Origin: Opitutia bacterium
GTDB taxonomy: Bacteria > Verrucomicrobiota > Verrucomicrobiia > Opitutales > Coraliomargaritaceae
Length of the DNA stretch: 6,439 nt
Reading direction: 5' to 3'
Assembly: GCA_003503355.1 (NCBI GenBank)
Contig: DOCS01000182.1
Location: forward strand, 1-6,439
Position numbers and translations under genes: made by a program. The notes beneath the pieces were generated by a model. The model saw only the letters and a program-made list of their open reading frames with translations. It did not search any database and was not told the DNA's origin. Within the stretch, counting starts at the first letter, position 1, and every line of letters begins with the position of its first letter. This document shows positions 1-6,439 of the stretch, piece by piece.

Positions 1-239
1 AACAGTGCGACCGCACAGGAGTGGTCGCAGTCGTTCGCAGGCGCGTCATCGTGAGAGTGCTCACTGCAGCGGTGCGATTGGTGGTCTTCCGAATCGATGT
101 GCAGTGCCTGGTGAACCTGCGGGCTGACCAGTGCCACATTCAAGAGCAAGACGAGTAGCGCAAGGCAAGCCGATACAGATCGGGTGAGTGCACTACAAGG
201 TTGCTGGTTCTTAGACATTGGCAGTGGAAAGGTCCACAT
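1..239 (-). CDS. Small exported His/Cys-rich protein of unknown function, N-terminal part (cut by window edge)
   Basis: I do not recognise this protein. An open minus-strand frame runs from an ATG at 239 (or a second in-frame ATG at 218) to the window edge without a stop; an in-frame TAA lies just one codon before the 239 start. Counting from the 218 start, residues 1-14 are polar with an Arg. Residues 15-32 are a strongly hydrophobic stretch rich in Leu and Val, which is either a signal peptide or a membrane anchor. The rest is dense in potential metal ligands: His36, His40, His46, His49, Cys51, His54, His56, Cys64, His66 and Cys68, with acidic residues between them. This suggests a periplasmic or membrane-tethered protein that could bind a transition metal or form disulfides, but that is inference. 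It lies 67-87 bp downstream of the polyprenyl synthase on the same strand and could be cotranscribed. Neither ATG has a Shine-Dalgarno sequence. The C-terminus is not visible. Confidence 0.62.
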   Translation of the reverse strand, partial: MWTFPLPMSKNQQPCSALTRSVSACLALLVLLLNVALVSPQVHQALHIDSEDHQSHRCSEHSHDDAPANDCDHSCAVAL

Positions 240-305
240 GGCTTAATGCAAGTCAAGTGCGTTATCGATTTTTTCCAGAATCCGCACCAGTCTGACATTG
301 ACACC

Positions 306-1337
306 TCACACCGACTGAATCCGCTCCAATTGCGCGCGCACCAGCTCGGCGATCTTTTGCATCGCGCCCACAGGAGCCAATTCCTCGAACGGCGCGACTG
401 CATCAGTGGCCTTGGTCAGCTCGGCTTCGAAGGTAGCCACGACCTCATCAAAGATCGGAAAGTCGTGCAAGCGCTTGGTAAAGTCCGCCGACACCGTCTT
501 GTCGCCCGCCTTAAAGCGCGCCATCAAGGCATCGCGCTCGTCCTCCGGCAGCTTCTCCAACAGCAGTAGGAGTGGCAGGGTGAATTTGCCCTTATCGAGA
601 TCAGTACCGAGCGTCTTGCCGATCATCGACTCATCGGCGTACAAATCCACCAAGTCGTCGAAGATTTGATACGCGATACCAACATGACGACCAAACAGGC
701 CCGCGGCCTCGCTGAACGCATCCGAATAACCGGCAATCTTGGCGCCCAAGCGGCAGGAAACTTCGAACAACTCGGCAGTCTTGAGCTGGATGACCCGAAA
801 GTAAAAATCACGGCTGTAGTTGACCTCGCCGCGCTGGTAGGTCTGCGCGATCTCCCCCGCACAGACGCGGGAGGTGGCATGGGCAACAGTGCGGCACACT
901 TCATTGGTCTCAAACTCGGAAGCCAGCTTGAGCGCGTGTGAAAACAACACATCGCCGATCAACACCGCTGCAGCCGGGCCGTATTTCTTAGCAGCTGTCT
1001 CCTGTCGGTGACGCGTATCAGCCTCATCCAAGATATCGTCGTGCACCAAGGTCGCCAGATGCACCAATTCAATAACCGAACCGAGCGTCACCAGATCGGC
1101 CGCGCAATTCTCGGCCGGCCCCTGCCAACCGCTGTACGCGACTAACATCGGGCGTAAGCGCTTGCCACTGTGGCCAAACACATAGCGCACATGCTCCTGC
1201 ACTTCGGGCTCCAACTGCTCCACCTGCGACTGCAGGAAGATATCCAGATCATCCAGGTAGGATTTTACCGGTTCGTAAACTTCGGAAAAACCGGCAGCTG
1301 CCACTGCATCGGCCTCGGACTGTGAGCGCGTAGTCAT
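306..1337 (-). CDS. Polyprenyl diphosphate synthase (trans-isoprenyl, probably long-chain for quinone side chain)
   Basis: This 343-residue protein of the trans-isoprenyl diphosphate synthase family condenses isopentenyl diphosphate onto an allylic diphosphate in the cytosol. The substrate-binding GKRLRP motif is at residues 58-63. The first aspartate-rich motif, DDILDEADTRH, is at 100-110 (Asp100, Asp101, Asp104). The KT pair is at 186-187, the second aspartate-rich motif FDDLVD at 226-231 (Asp227, Asp228, Asp231), and a GTDLDKGKFTLP block at 244-255. The residue five before the first motif is Ala95 and the next is Thr96. Short-chain (farnesyl) enzymes carry aromatics there, so small residues argue for a long product such as the hepta- or octaprenyl tail of menaquinone or ubiquinone (family knowledge; exact length not predictable). 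IspB/HepT-like is the best comparison. The frame is open upstream to a TTG at 1463, but the ATG at 1337 gives the normal family N-terminus; the extra 42 residues are low-complexity and overlap the putative promoter and a repeat. Confidence 0.94.
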   Translation of the reverse strand: MTTRSQSEADAVAAAGFSEVYEPVKSYLDDLDIFLQSQVEQLEPEVQEHVRYVFGHSGKRLRPMLVAYSGWQGPAENCAADLVTLGSVIELVHLATLVHDDILDEADTRHRQETAAKKYGPAAAVLIGDVLFSHALKLASEFETNEVCRTVAHATSRVCAGEIAQTYQRGEVNYSRDFYFRVIQLKTAELFEVSCRLGAKIAGYSDAFSEAAGLFGRHVGIAYQIFDDLVDLYADESMIGKTLGTDLDKGKFTLPLLLLLEKLPEDERDALMARFKAGDKTVSADFTKRLHDFPIFDEVVATFEAELTKATDAVAPFEELAPVGAMQKIAELVRAQLERIQSV

Positions 1338-1384
1338 GTTTTGTAGGTATGAACCCGCTTCGCTCCGAGAGCGGCGCAGGTAAA

Positions 1385-1390
1385 AGTATA
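1385..1390 (-). promoter_or_regulatory. Possible -10 element for the polyprenyl synthase gene
   Basis: TATACT reads on the minus strand 47 bp upstream of the ATG at 1337, within an AT-rich stretch. It matches the sigma70 -10 consensus at five of six positions. No good -35 hexamer lies 16-18 bp further upstream, so this is tentative. The leader between it and the start codon contains a small hairpin at 1361-1373 (CGCTC, three-base loop, GAGCG). If real, this promoter would make the synthase a transcription unit separate from the upstream hydrolase. Confidence 0.3.
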
Positions 1391-1453
1391 AAGGTATGAA
1401 AGTTGGGAAAGTGCGAGTGTGTTCAGTCCCAGAATTAAAAAACTGTTCTTTCG

Positions 1454-1479
1454 TGGAGGGCAACGCTCCGTCGTTGCCA
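1454..1479 (+). repeat. REP-like palindromic element, copy 1
   Basis: This 26-bp element contains a perfect 7-bp inverted repeat, GGCAACG (1459-1465) and CGTTGCC (1472-1478). It also has a second, interleaved pairing of GGAG (1455-1458) with CTCC (1466-1469). A second copy in inverted orientation, 22 of 26 bases identical, lies at 1508-1533. The element sits in the non-coding gap between two genes on the minus strand, where it could act as an RNA hairpin in a readthrough transcript. A run of six T on the minus strand (1442-1437) begins 16 nt after the hairpin, which is too far for a standard intrinsic terminator. The resemblance to REP/BIME repeats is inference from structure and arrangement. 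Confidence 0.6.
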
Positions 1480-1507
1480 CCTAGCAGTGCAGACTAAGAC
1501 CAAAATA

Positions 1508-1533
1508 TGGCAATGACAGAGCAGTGCCCTCCA
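1508..1533 (-). repeat. REP-like palindromic element, copy 2 (inverted, diverged)
   Basis: Read on the minus strand, this matches copy 1 at 22 of 26 positions, beginning with the shared nonamer TGGAGGGCA and ending with TTGCCA. Its main stem is GGCACTG with CATTGCC, with 6 of 7 pairs kept. One of the differences is a paired C-G to T-A replacement, as expected if the fold is under selection. The interleaved GGAG pairing is also kept, with one G-T wobble. The 28-bp spacer between the copies (1480-1507) has no gene. Together the copies can also pair with each other as long arms. Confidence 0.55.
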
Positions 1534-1574
1534 GCGCTCGGGCTTTCACACCTTTCCGGATTCCCACTCATCCC

Positions 1575-2348
1575 CTACAACCATTTTTTCAGCGCGTCCA
1601 AGAAGCCGCTACGGTCCTCGACGTGCACGTTGTGTCCCGCCTTCGGCAAGTTGACCAACTTCAAATGCGGCAGCCACTGCTTCATCTCTTTAACGTCGCC
1701 GTCTTCAATAAACTCCGACTTGCCACCAGCGATGAGCAACGTCGGCCCTTGGTATTGATCAAGACCGCTGAGCGAATTCTGCCGCAACACCTGAAGGCTG
1801 GCGTGCAGCACCTCCAAATTACACTGCCATTGCAGCCCAAACTCGCCGCGCACCAAATTGGTCATGATAAACTGGCGCATCCCCCAGTCGGGAATCAGCG
1901 GCTTCAACAGCTCCTCGGCTTCACGACGATTCTCCAGCGCTCCGGCGGGCACACGCTTCATCGCGCGAAACTCTTTGTCGTGATAAGGCGGGTAAACCTT
2001 AGCGGCAATGTCGACAACGATCAACTTCTTGACCAACGCCGGATAGTCGCAGGCGAATTTCATCGCAATTTTGCCGCCGAGACTATGCCCCATCAACGTC
2101 ACCTCTTTGAGGCCATGCACCCTTAAATAAGCCGAGAGATCGGCGGTCAACTCCGACCAGCGCATTGTATCGACATGCGGCGAACTGCCATGGTTGCGCA
2201 GATCCACGATGTGAATGTCAAAGCGATCTTTCAGCGCCTTGCCAATCGTCTGCCAGTTGCGCGAGGCGCCCAACAGGCCGTGCATGATGATGAGCGCGGG
2301 CGCACCGGGGTTTTCGAAACGAAGAGAATTGAGCTTTACGACTGCCAT
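1575..2348 (-). CDS. Alpha/beta hydrolase, YbfF/ABHD11-like esterase
   Basis: This 257-residue single-domain alpha/beta hydrolase probably cleaves short-chain acyl esters or thioesters in the cytosol; the natural substrate is unknown. The oxyanion-hole HG motif is at residues 23-24 (HGLLGASRNW). A DLRNHGSSP block at 49-57 is typical of the YbfF/ABHD11 group. The nucleophile elbow GHSLGG gives Ser89. Asp113 lies in VVDIA and His239 in AGHNVH. Serine and aspartate fall at the same numbers as I recall for the E. coli YbfF triad, and the total length is normal for the group. No signal peptide is visible. I chose the ATG at 2348; the frame continues to a GTG at 2531, but that would add 61 unrelated residues and overlap mutS. 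No Shine-Dalgarno precedes the ATG. The gene is divergent from mutS across 132 bp and is followed by the repeat-containing gap before the polyprenyl synthase. Confidence 0.92.
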   Translation of the reverse strand: MAVVKLNSLRFENPGAPALIIMHGLLGASRNWQTIGKALKDRFDIHIVDLRNHGSSPHVDTMRWSELTADLSAYLRVHGLKEVTLMGHSLGGKIAMKFACDYPALVKKLIVVDIAAKVYPPYHDKEFRAMKRVPAGALENRREAEELLKPLIPDWGMRQFIMTNLVRGEFGLQWQCNLEVLHASLQVLRQNSLSGLDQYQGPTLLIAGGKSEFIEDGDVKEMKQWLPHLKLVNLPKAGHNVHVEDRSGFLDALKKWL

Positions 2349-2480
2349 AATTGGAGCACACCAGAATGGATCTGCACACAAATTGCACGAATAATCAGGA
2401 ATTGCTGCCGATGATTGAGAATACGCTTTTGATTCGTGTAAATTCGTATTGATTCGCTGTTTCCCCCTTTTAGACCGATT
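2349..2480. promoter_or_regulatory. Divergent intergenic region between hydrolase and mutS
   Basis: This AT-richer 132-bp stretch has no reading frame of its own and must hold the promoters for both divergent genes. For mutS, TTGAGA (2415-2420) and TAAATT (2439-2444) with an 18-bp spacer are the best sigma70-like pair, but they are weak. Overlapping this, ATTCG occurs three times at exact 10-bp spacing (2432, 2442 and 2452), within an exact 20-bp-spaced repeat of TTGATTCG (2429-2436, 2449-2456). An inverted CGAAT lies at 2388-2392. This could be an operator, but no known regulator is implied. A pyrimidine-rich run lies just before the mutS ATG and there is no Shine-Dalgarno. Confidence 0.4.
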
Positions 2481-5054
2481 ATGCCCACCGAGAAGCCTAA
2501 GAAAGTAACCCCCATGATGCAGCAATGGCACGAGATTCGTGGCCAGCTACCGGATGACACGCTGTTGATGTTTCGCCTCGGGGACTTCTACGAGATCTTC
2601 CTGCAGGACGCCGAACGCGGCGCACAACTACTGGGCATCACGCTCACCCACCGGCACGGCATGCCGATGGCCGGCATCCCGTTTCACGCCTCAGAGACCT
2701 ACATTCAGAAGCTACTCGATCAGGGCGTCAAAGTGGCCATCGTCGACCAAGTCGAGACGCCGCAGCCCGGCAAACTCGTCAAACGCGCGCTCACCCGCAT
2801 CATTACGCCCGGCACTCGGCTTGCCGACACGCAGATCGACGCGCAGCGCAATCACTTCTTACTGGCACTCTCACTCGACAAGAAACAGCTCAACGCTTCG
2901 TGGCTCGACCTCACCACCGGCGAGTTCTTTGTCGCCTCGGAATCGCAACCGGAAAATCTATTTGCGGCGTTTGAAGGGATCGATCCGCGCGAAATCATCG
3001 TGCCGGAAAATGCCTCCTCCAATTGGCGCAACCGTGCGGACGCGGCCAAATTCAATCAGCTCTTCACCTATTTGTGCGACGGCCGCGCGGTCACCAAAAT
3101 CCCCGACTATCACTTCGACGAAATCGCCGGCGCCCAGTCGGTGATGGAAACCCTCGGCGTGCTCAACCTCGAAGGCTTCGGCATTGATCGCGATCACTCC
3201 GCCCTCGGTGCCGCCGGCGCCCTGGTGCACTACTCGACCGAGACGCTGTGCGCAAAGCCCGAAAACTTGCGCAACCTGCGCGAATACTCGACCGAGAAAA
3301 CCCTGCTGCTCGACCCCGCCACGCTGCGCAACCTCGAGATCTTCAAATCAGCTGCAAGCACACGCCACGGCTCGCTGCTGGCGGCAATGGACGGCACCGT
3401 CACGCCCCCGGGCGCACGCCTATTGGAACGCTGGCTGTGCGCACCCGAACTGAACCTAGTAGAAATTCACCGCCGCCAGAATTGTGTGGCCGAATTTGTC
3501 AGTAGCCCGGGACTCTCGACTGAACTGCAAAAACACCTCAAGGGCATTCGCGACATCGAGCGCATCCTCGGCCGCCTGCAAAACCGCATGCGCAACCCAC
3601 GCGAGCTCGGCGGCGTGCGCGACACCCTCGCCGCCCTGCCCGCAATCGCCGGCGCACTGCTCGAATTCCCCGACACCCCCGTGGCCGCGATTGCCGAACG
3701 CATCCACGACTTCGAGCCACTTGCCGACCTGCTCAACCGCGGTCTAGCCGACGAATTGCCAGGCAAAATCGACGATGGCGGTACCATCCGCGATCGCTTC
3801 GATGACGAACTCGACCGCATCCGCAGCCTGACCCGCGACAGCCAACAGTGGCTCACGGAGTTCGAACTAGCTGAGCAACAACGCACCGGCATCAAAAACC
3901 TGCGCATCCGCTTCAACGGCGCCTTTGGTTACTTCATCGAAGTCACCAAAAGCAACATCGCCCTCGTCCCTGACGATTATGTGCGTAAGCAGACGATGAA
4001 AAATGCCGAGCGCTACACCACGGATGTGTTGAAAGAGCGCGAGCGCGAGATCCTGCACGCCGAAGAGACCAGCATCACCCGCGAAGAAGCACTGTTCAAC
4101 CGCCTGATCCAAGCCATCCTCGAACAAGCCAATGCGCTGAAGGAGACCGCCGAAGCCCTCGCCGAAATCGACGTGTTGATCGGCTGGGGCGTGCTCGCGC
4201 GCGAGTGGGACTACTGCCAACCGCAGCTCAACCAATCCGACCAGCTGCTCATCGATCAAGGACGCCATCCGGTAGTCGAGCAAATGATGCGTGCCGAACG
4301 CCTCGGGCTCGCCGGCACCCATGCATTTGTGCCCAACGATTGCCGCCTTTCCAGCTCTGGATCGGGCCAAGATGCCCCACAGGTCGCACTCATCACCGGC
4401 CCCAATATGGCTGGTAAATCGACTTACATTCGCCAAGTCGCACTCATCGTGCTCATGGCACAATCCGGCGCATGGGTGCCGGCAAAAAGCTGCTGCATCG
4501 GCCTCGTCGACCGCATCTTTTCACGTGTCGGCGCCAGCGACGAACTCGCCCGCGGCAATTCGACTTTCATGGTCGAGATGAATGAGACCGCCAATATCCT
4601 CAACAACGCGACACCGCGCAGCCTAGTCATTCTCGACGAAATCGGCCGCGGCACCAGCACCTATGACGGCCTCAGCATCGCCTGGGCGGTGATCGAGCAC
4701 ATCCACCCAAAGGACGACGACGGCCCCCGCACGCTGTTTGCCACGCACTACCACGAGCTCACCCAACTGGCCAAGACGCTCGCACGCGTTGAAAACTACT
4801 CCGTCGCCGTCAAAGAGTGGAACGATGAAATCATTTTCGTGCGCCAAGTAATCAAAGGCGCCGCTGACCGCTCCTATGGCATTCAGGTCGCGCGCCTCGC
4901 CGGCCTGCCCACCACGGTGATCGACCGCGCCAAGACAATTTTGGAACGCCTCGAAGCCGACGACTCCTCACACAACCTGCTACGCAAGCGGATGAAAAAG
5001 GCGCAATCCGGCGAAAATACCGACCACGAAGACGAGCAGTTGGCACTGTTCTAG
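2481..5054 (+). CDS. mutS: DNA mismatch repair ATPase MutS
   Basis: This is a complete 857-residue MutS, the cytosolic dimer that recognises base mismatches and small loops and recruits MutL. The mismatch-recognition domain carries the GDFYE motif with Phe36 and Glu38, the residues that wedge into and contact the mispair, at the same numbers as in E. coli. The connector (about 130-260) and the lever/core follow. The DNA clamp includes the FNGAFGYFIEV region near 478-488 and KQTMKNAERY at 503-512. The ATPase domain has Walker A GPNMAGKST (640-648), the signature segment DELARGNSTFMVEM (687-700), Walker B ILDEIGRGTSTYDG with Asp719 and Glu720, and the ATHYHE switch with His756. The C-terminus ends in QLALF (853-857), a good beta-clamp-binding motif. 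The E. coli-type tetramerisation segment is absent. The ATG at 2481 gives the standard N-terminus. It is convergent with the transporter gene, with 81 bp between the stops. Confidence 0.99.
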   Translation: MPTEKPKKVTPMMQQWHEIRGQLPDDTLLMFRLGDFYEIFLQDAERGAQLLGITLTHRHGMPMAGIPFHASETYIQKLLDQGVKVAIVDQVETPQPGKLVKRALTRIITPGTRLADTQIDAQRNHFLLALSLDKKQLNASWLDLTTGEFFVASESQPENLFAAFEGIDPREIIVPENASSNWRNRADAAKFNQLFTYLCDGRAVTKIPDYHFDEIAGAQSVMETLGVLNLEGFGIDRDHSALGAAGALVHYSTETLCAKPENLRNLREYSTEKTLLLDPATLRNLEIFKSAASTRHGSLLAAMDGTVTPPGARLLERWLCAPELNLVEIHRRQNCVAEFVSSPGLSTELQKHLKGIRDIERILGRLQNRMRNPRELGGVRDTLAALPAIAGALLEFPDTPVAAIAERIHDFEPLADLLNRGLADELPGKIDDGGTIRDRFDDELDRIRSLTRDSQQWLTEFELAEQQRTGIKNLRIRFNGAFGYFIEVTKSNIALVPDDYVRKQTMKNAERYTTDVLKEREREILHAEETSITREEALFNRLIQAILEQANALKETAEALAEIDVLIGWGVLAREWDYCQPQLNQSDQLLIDQGRHPVVEQMMRAERLGLAGTHAFVPNDCRLSSSGSGQDAPQVALITGPNMAGKSTYIRQVALIVLMAQSGAWVPAKSCCIGLVDRIFSRVGASDELARGNSTFMVEMNETANILNNATPRSLVILDEIGRGTSTYDGLSIAWAVIEHIHPKDDDGPRTLFATHYHELTQLAKTLARVENYSVAVKEWNDEIIFVRQVIKGAADRSYGIQVARLAGLPTTVIDRAKTILERLEADDSSHNLLRKRMKKAQSGENTDHEDEQLALF

Positions 5055-5135
5055 GCAAATGGTCAAACGCAGGCCCTCTGCCTCGCGAACCCAAGCCTTA
5101 AGGGAAAGCCTGGTGCTCTACAAGCAACGCTCGAT

Positions 5136-6356
5136 TCAGGACACCCGACTCACTTCTGCACCCCTCGACTTGGCAATCACGCCAACAAAGAAGTAAGCTA
5201 ATGGGAGCATCGCGAAAGCAGCCAGAATCCACCAGAAACCAGTCCAACTACTGAGTTCATCCGTCACCTGATACTGGTAGACCGTTTCACAAAAGAAGCT
5301 GCCAACGATCCCAGCGATACTGCCCACCAGCAATTGATAGAGCGCTTGCGCCTGACCGCGCATCGTGTCTGGCACGCGCTTATCCAGAAAGATCCGGCCC
5401 GTCACCGTCACAAAGGTATAAATCGGCCCGTGCAGCCCGATCCCCAGCCAAATCACCGCCAACACACCCAACTCTCCAGCCAAAGCAAACAAAGCAAAGC
5501 GCGTAACCCCCAACAACATCCCGGCAATTAAAAACCAGCGGATACGAAACCGACCAGCCACGAAGCTGATAAAAAGCAACGATGCAATTTCAACCGCCTG
5601 CCCCATAGTCATTTGGGCTGCCGGATGCACGCTACCGAAATCCTTCAACATCGTGGGCACAAGCATGTAGAAGGACACACAGGGAATCGCGAACAACGCC
5701 GAAGCAAAATAGAACACCCGCAGCTCCCTAATTTTTAGAAGCTTAAACGCAGTGATACCTAAAACCGCCTTCCAGCCCTGACTCACATGGTCCGTCGGCG
5801 GCGTGGCTGGCAGTAAAAAGCAGAGGAAGCCCATGACGAGTCGAATATAAGCAGCCAGTTGCCCCGTTTCCGCCGACTGGTCCAGCCCAAACCAACTAAT
5901 CAAGCAGCCACCCGACATCCAACCAATCGTCCCACCCATGGCATACAGCGGAAAGCTCTTTGCCGCATTGGGTAGGTTCACCAGCTTGATCTTAGTCATC
6001 AGCGCAAACATCGGCCCAGAGAGCAACGCGTTGCAGCCCTGGAAGAACAAATACCAACCGGGGTGCCAGCCTTGATCCAAGGCAAAGAAACCAAGCCACA
6101 AAAAGAAGGCGCCAAAGATCCCCAAATACCCCAGCAGCTGTTCCGCATTCATCTTTCGATCCGACAACGCACCGAACACCAGCGCCGAGAGCATTGCACA
6201 CAGCGGCGTCACAGCCATCACATACGGCAACACCCAACGCGCACCGTGCGCCTGTAAAATGTTGGCCAACGACGGCACCCACATCCCCAGCGGCATGAAC
6301 ATTAAGAACATCACCACCCACATCATGTAACGTCGGAAATTCCCAGTCATCCCCAT
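5136..6356 (-). CDS. MFS transporter, nucleoside:H+ symporter (NupG-like) family
   Basis: This complete 406-residue inner-membrane protein has about twelve hydrophobic helices, roughly at 11-34, 45-64, 75-93, 101-120, 138-156, 168-184, 213-235, 255-268, 275-293, 296-315, 338-356 and 371-393. A cytoplasmic loop lies in the middle (185-212). The loop between helices 2 and 3 has GALSDRKMNAEQLLG, a variant of the MFS motif A. Several blocks resemble NupG/XapB nucleoside:proton symporters: GGTIGW near 141-146, KAVLGITAFKLLKIRELRVF near 196-215, RFALFA at 286-291, and RGQAQALYQLL at 333-343. Proton-driven uptake of nucleosides is therefore the likely role, but the substrate is not proven and related proteins may carry other solutes. 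The ATG at 6356 was kept; in-frame ATGs follow at codons 3, 11 and 12, and none has a Shine-Dalgarno sequence. The 83 bp upstream (6357-6439) holds only a small hairpin (ATGCT/AGCAT, 6378-6390) and no clear promoter. Confidence 0.92.
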   Translation of the reverse strand: MGMTGNFRRYMMWVVMFLMFMPLGMWVPSLANILQAHGARWVLPYVMAVTPLCAMLSALVFGALSDRKMNAEQLLGYLGIFGAFFLWLGFFALDQGWHPGWYLFFQGCNALLSGPMFALMTKIKLVNLPNAAKSFPLYAMGGTIGWMSGGCLISWFGLDQSAETGQLAAYIRLVMGFLCFLLPATPPTDHVSQGWKAVLGITAFKLLKIRELRVFYFASALFAIPCVSFYMLVPTMLKDFGSVHPAAQMTMGQAVEIASLLFISFVAGRFRIRWFLIAGMLLGVTRFALFALAGELGVLAVIWLGIGLHGPIYTFVTVTGRIFLDKRVPDTMRGQAQALYQLLVGSIAGIVGSFFCETVYQYQVTDELSSWTGFWWILAAFAMLPLAYFFVGVIAKSRGAEVSRVS

Positions 6357-6439
6357 AAGTGGTGCAGATGTATCCGTATGCTTTCAGCATCGCAAGCGGC
6401 AAAGGTCGCAGCATGAAGACGACGTTTACACTTCCCATT

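Noticed and set aside
140..403. 87-codon minus-strand frame across the gap near the left edge
   Set aside because: It overlaps the 3' end of the polyprenyl synthase and runs in another frame from the small His/Cys-rich gene, which has a better signal/anchor and a coherent composition.
1338..1463. N-terminal extension of the polyprenyl synthase frame to a TTG at 1463
   Set aside because: The 42 added residues have no family similarity, and the DNA holds a likely -10 element, a leader hairpin and part of a repeat. The ATG at 1337 gives a normal family length.
1437..1478. Intrinsic terminator for the hydrolase (hairpin 1459-1478 plus T-run 1442-1437 on the minus strand)
   Set aside because: The T-run is 16 nt from the stem, too far for the standard mechanism, and the hairpin is better explained as one of two copies of a repeat.
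1524..2126. 200-codon plus-strand open frame
   Set aside because: It is the antisense of the hydrolase, which has a full catalytic triad; the plus-strand translation has no recognisable domain or plausible composition.
2349..2531. Extension of the hydrolase frame to a GTG at 2531
   Set aside because: It would overlap the well-supported mutS start and add 61 residues unlike any hydrolase N-terminus.
3867..4463. 198-codon minus-strand open frame inside mutS
   Set aside because: It is a shadow of the strongly conserved MutS clamp and ATPase regions, with no domain of its own.
5124..5133. Possible third copy of the repeat (GCAACGCTC shared with copy 1)
   Set aside because: Only nine bases match; the flanking GGAGG and the CGTTGCC arm are both missing, so it is probably chance.
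5992..6438. 148-codon minus-strand open frame overlapping the transporter start
   Set aside because: It reads a different frame through conserved transporter helices, and its translation lacks family features. The transporter frame is clearly the real one.

Overview
This is an ordinary bacterial chromosomal segment of moderately high GC with five protein-coding genes, one cut by the left edge. The MutS and prenyltransferase sequences, the lack of Shine-Dalgarno sequences before any start, and the small His/Cys-rich exported protein would fit a marine Verrucomicrobiota (Opitutae-like) genome. That taxonomic placement is an impression from the sequence, not a demonstrated result.

Layout. The left half is read on the minus strand. 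From right to left it holds a YbfF/ABHD11-type alpha/beta hydrolase (2348 to 1575), a 237-bp gap, a trans-polyprenyl diphosphate synthase of the long-chain quinone-tail type (1337 to 306), and the N-terminal part of a small exported His/Cys-rich protein that runs off the window (239 or 218 to 1). Divergent from the hydrolase, across a 132-bp shared promoter region with phased short repeats, is a complete mutS (2481 to 5054, plus strand). Convergent with mutS across 81 bp is a complete 12-helix MFS transporter of the nucleoside:H+ symporter (NupG-like) type (6356 to 5136, minus strand), with 83 bp of upstream sequence before the right edge.

The genes look like unrelated housekeeping functions (isoprenoid quinone side chain, esterase, mismatch repair, nucleoside uptake) that sit side by side. 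Nothing suggests a joint pathway, and there is no defence island, mobile element gene, CRISPR array or RNA gene that I can support.

The most interesting non-coding signal is in the gap between the hydrolase and the polyprenyl synthase. Two copies of a 26-bp element lie there in inverted orientation (1454-1479 and 1508-1533, 22/26 identical). Each copy can fold, and one stem position shows a compensatory change between the copies. This looks like a REP/BIME-type dispersed palindromic repeat.
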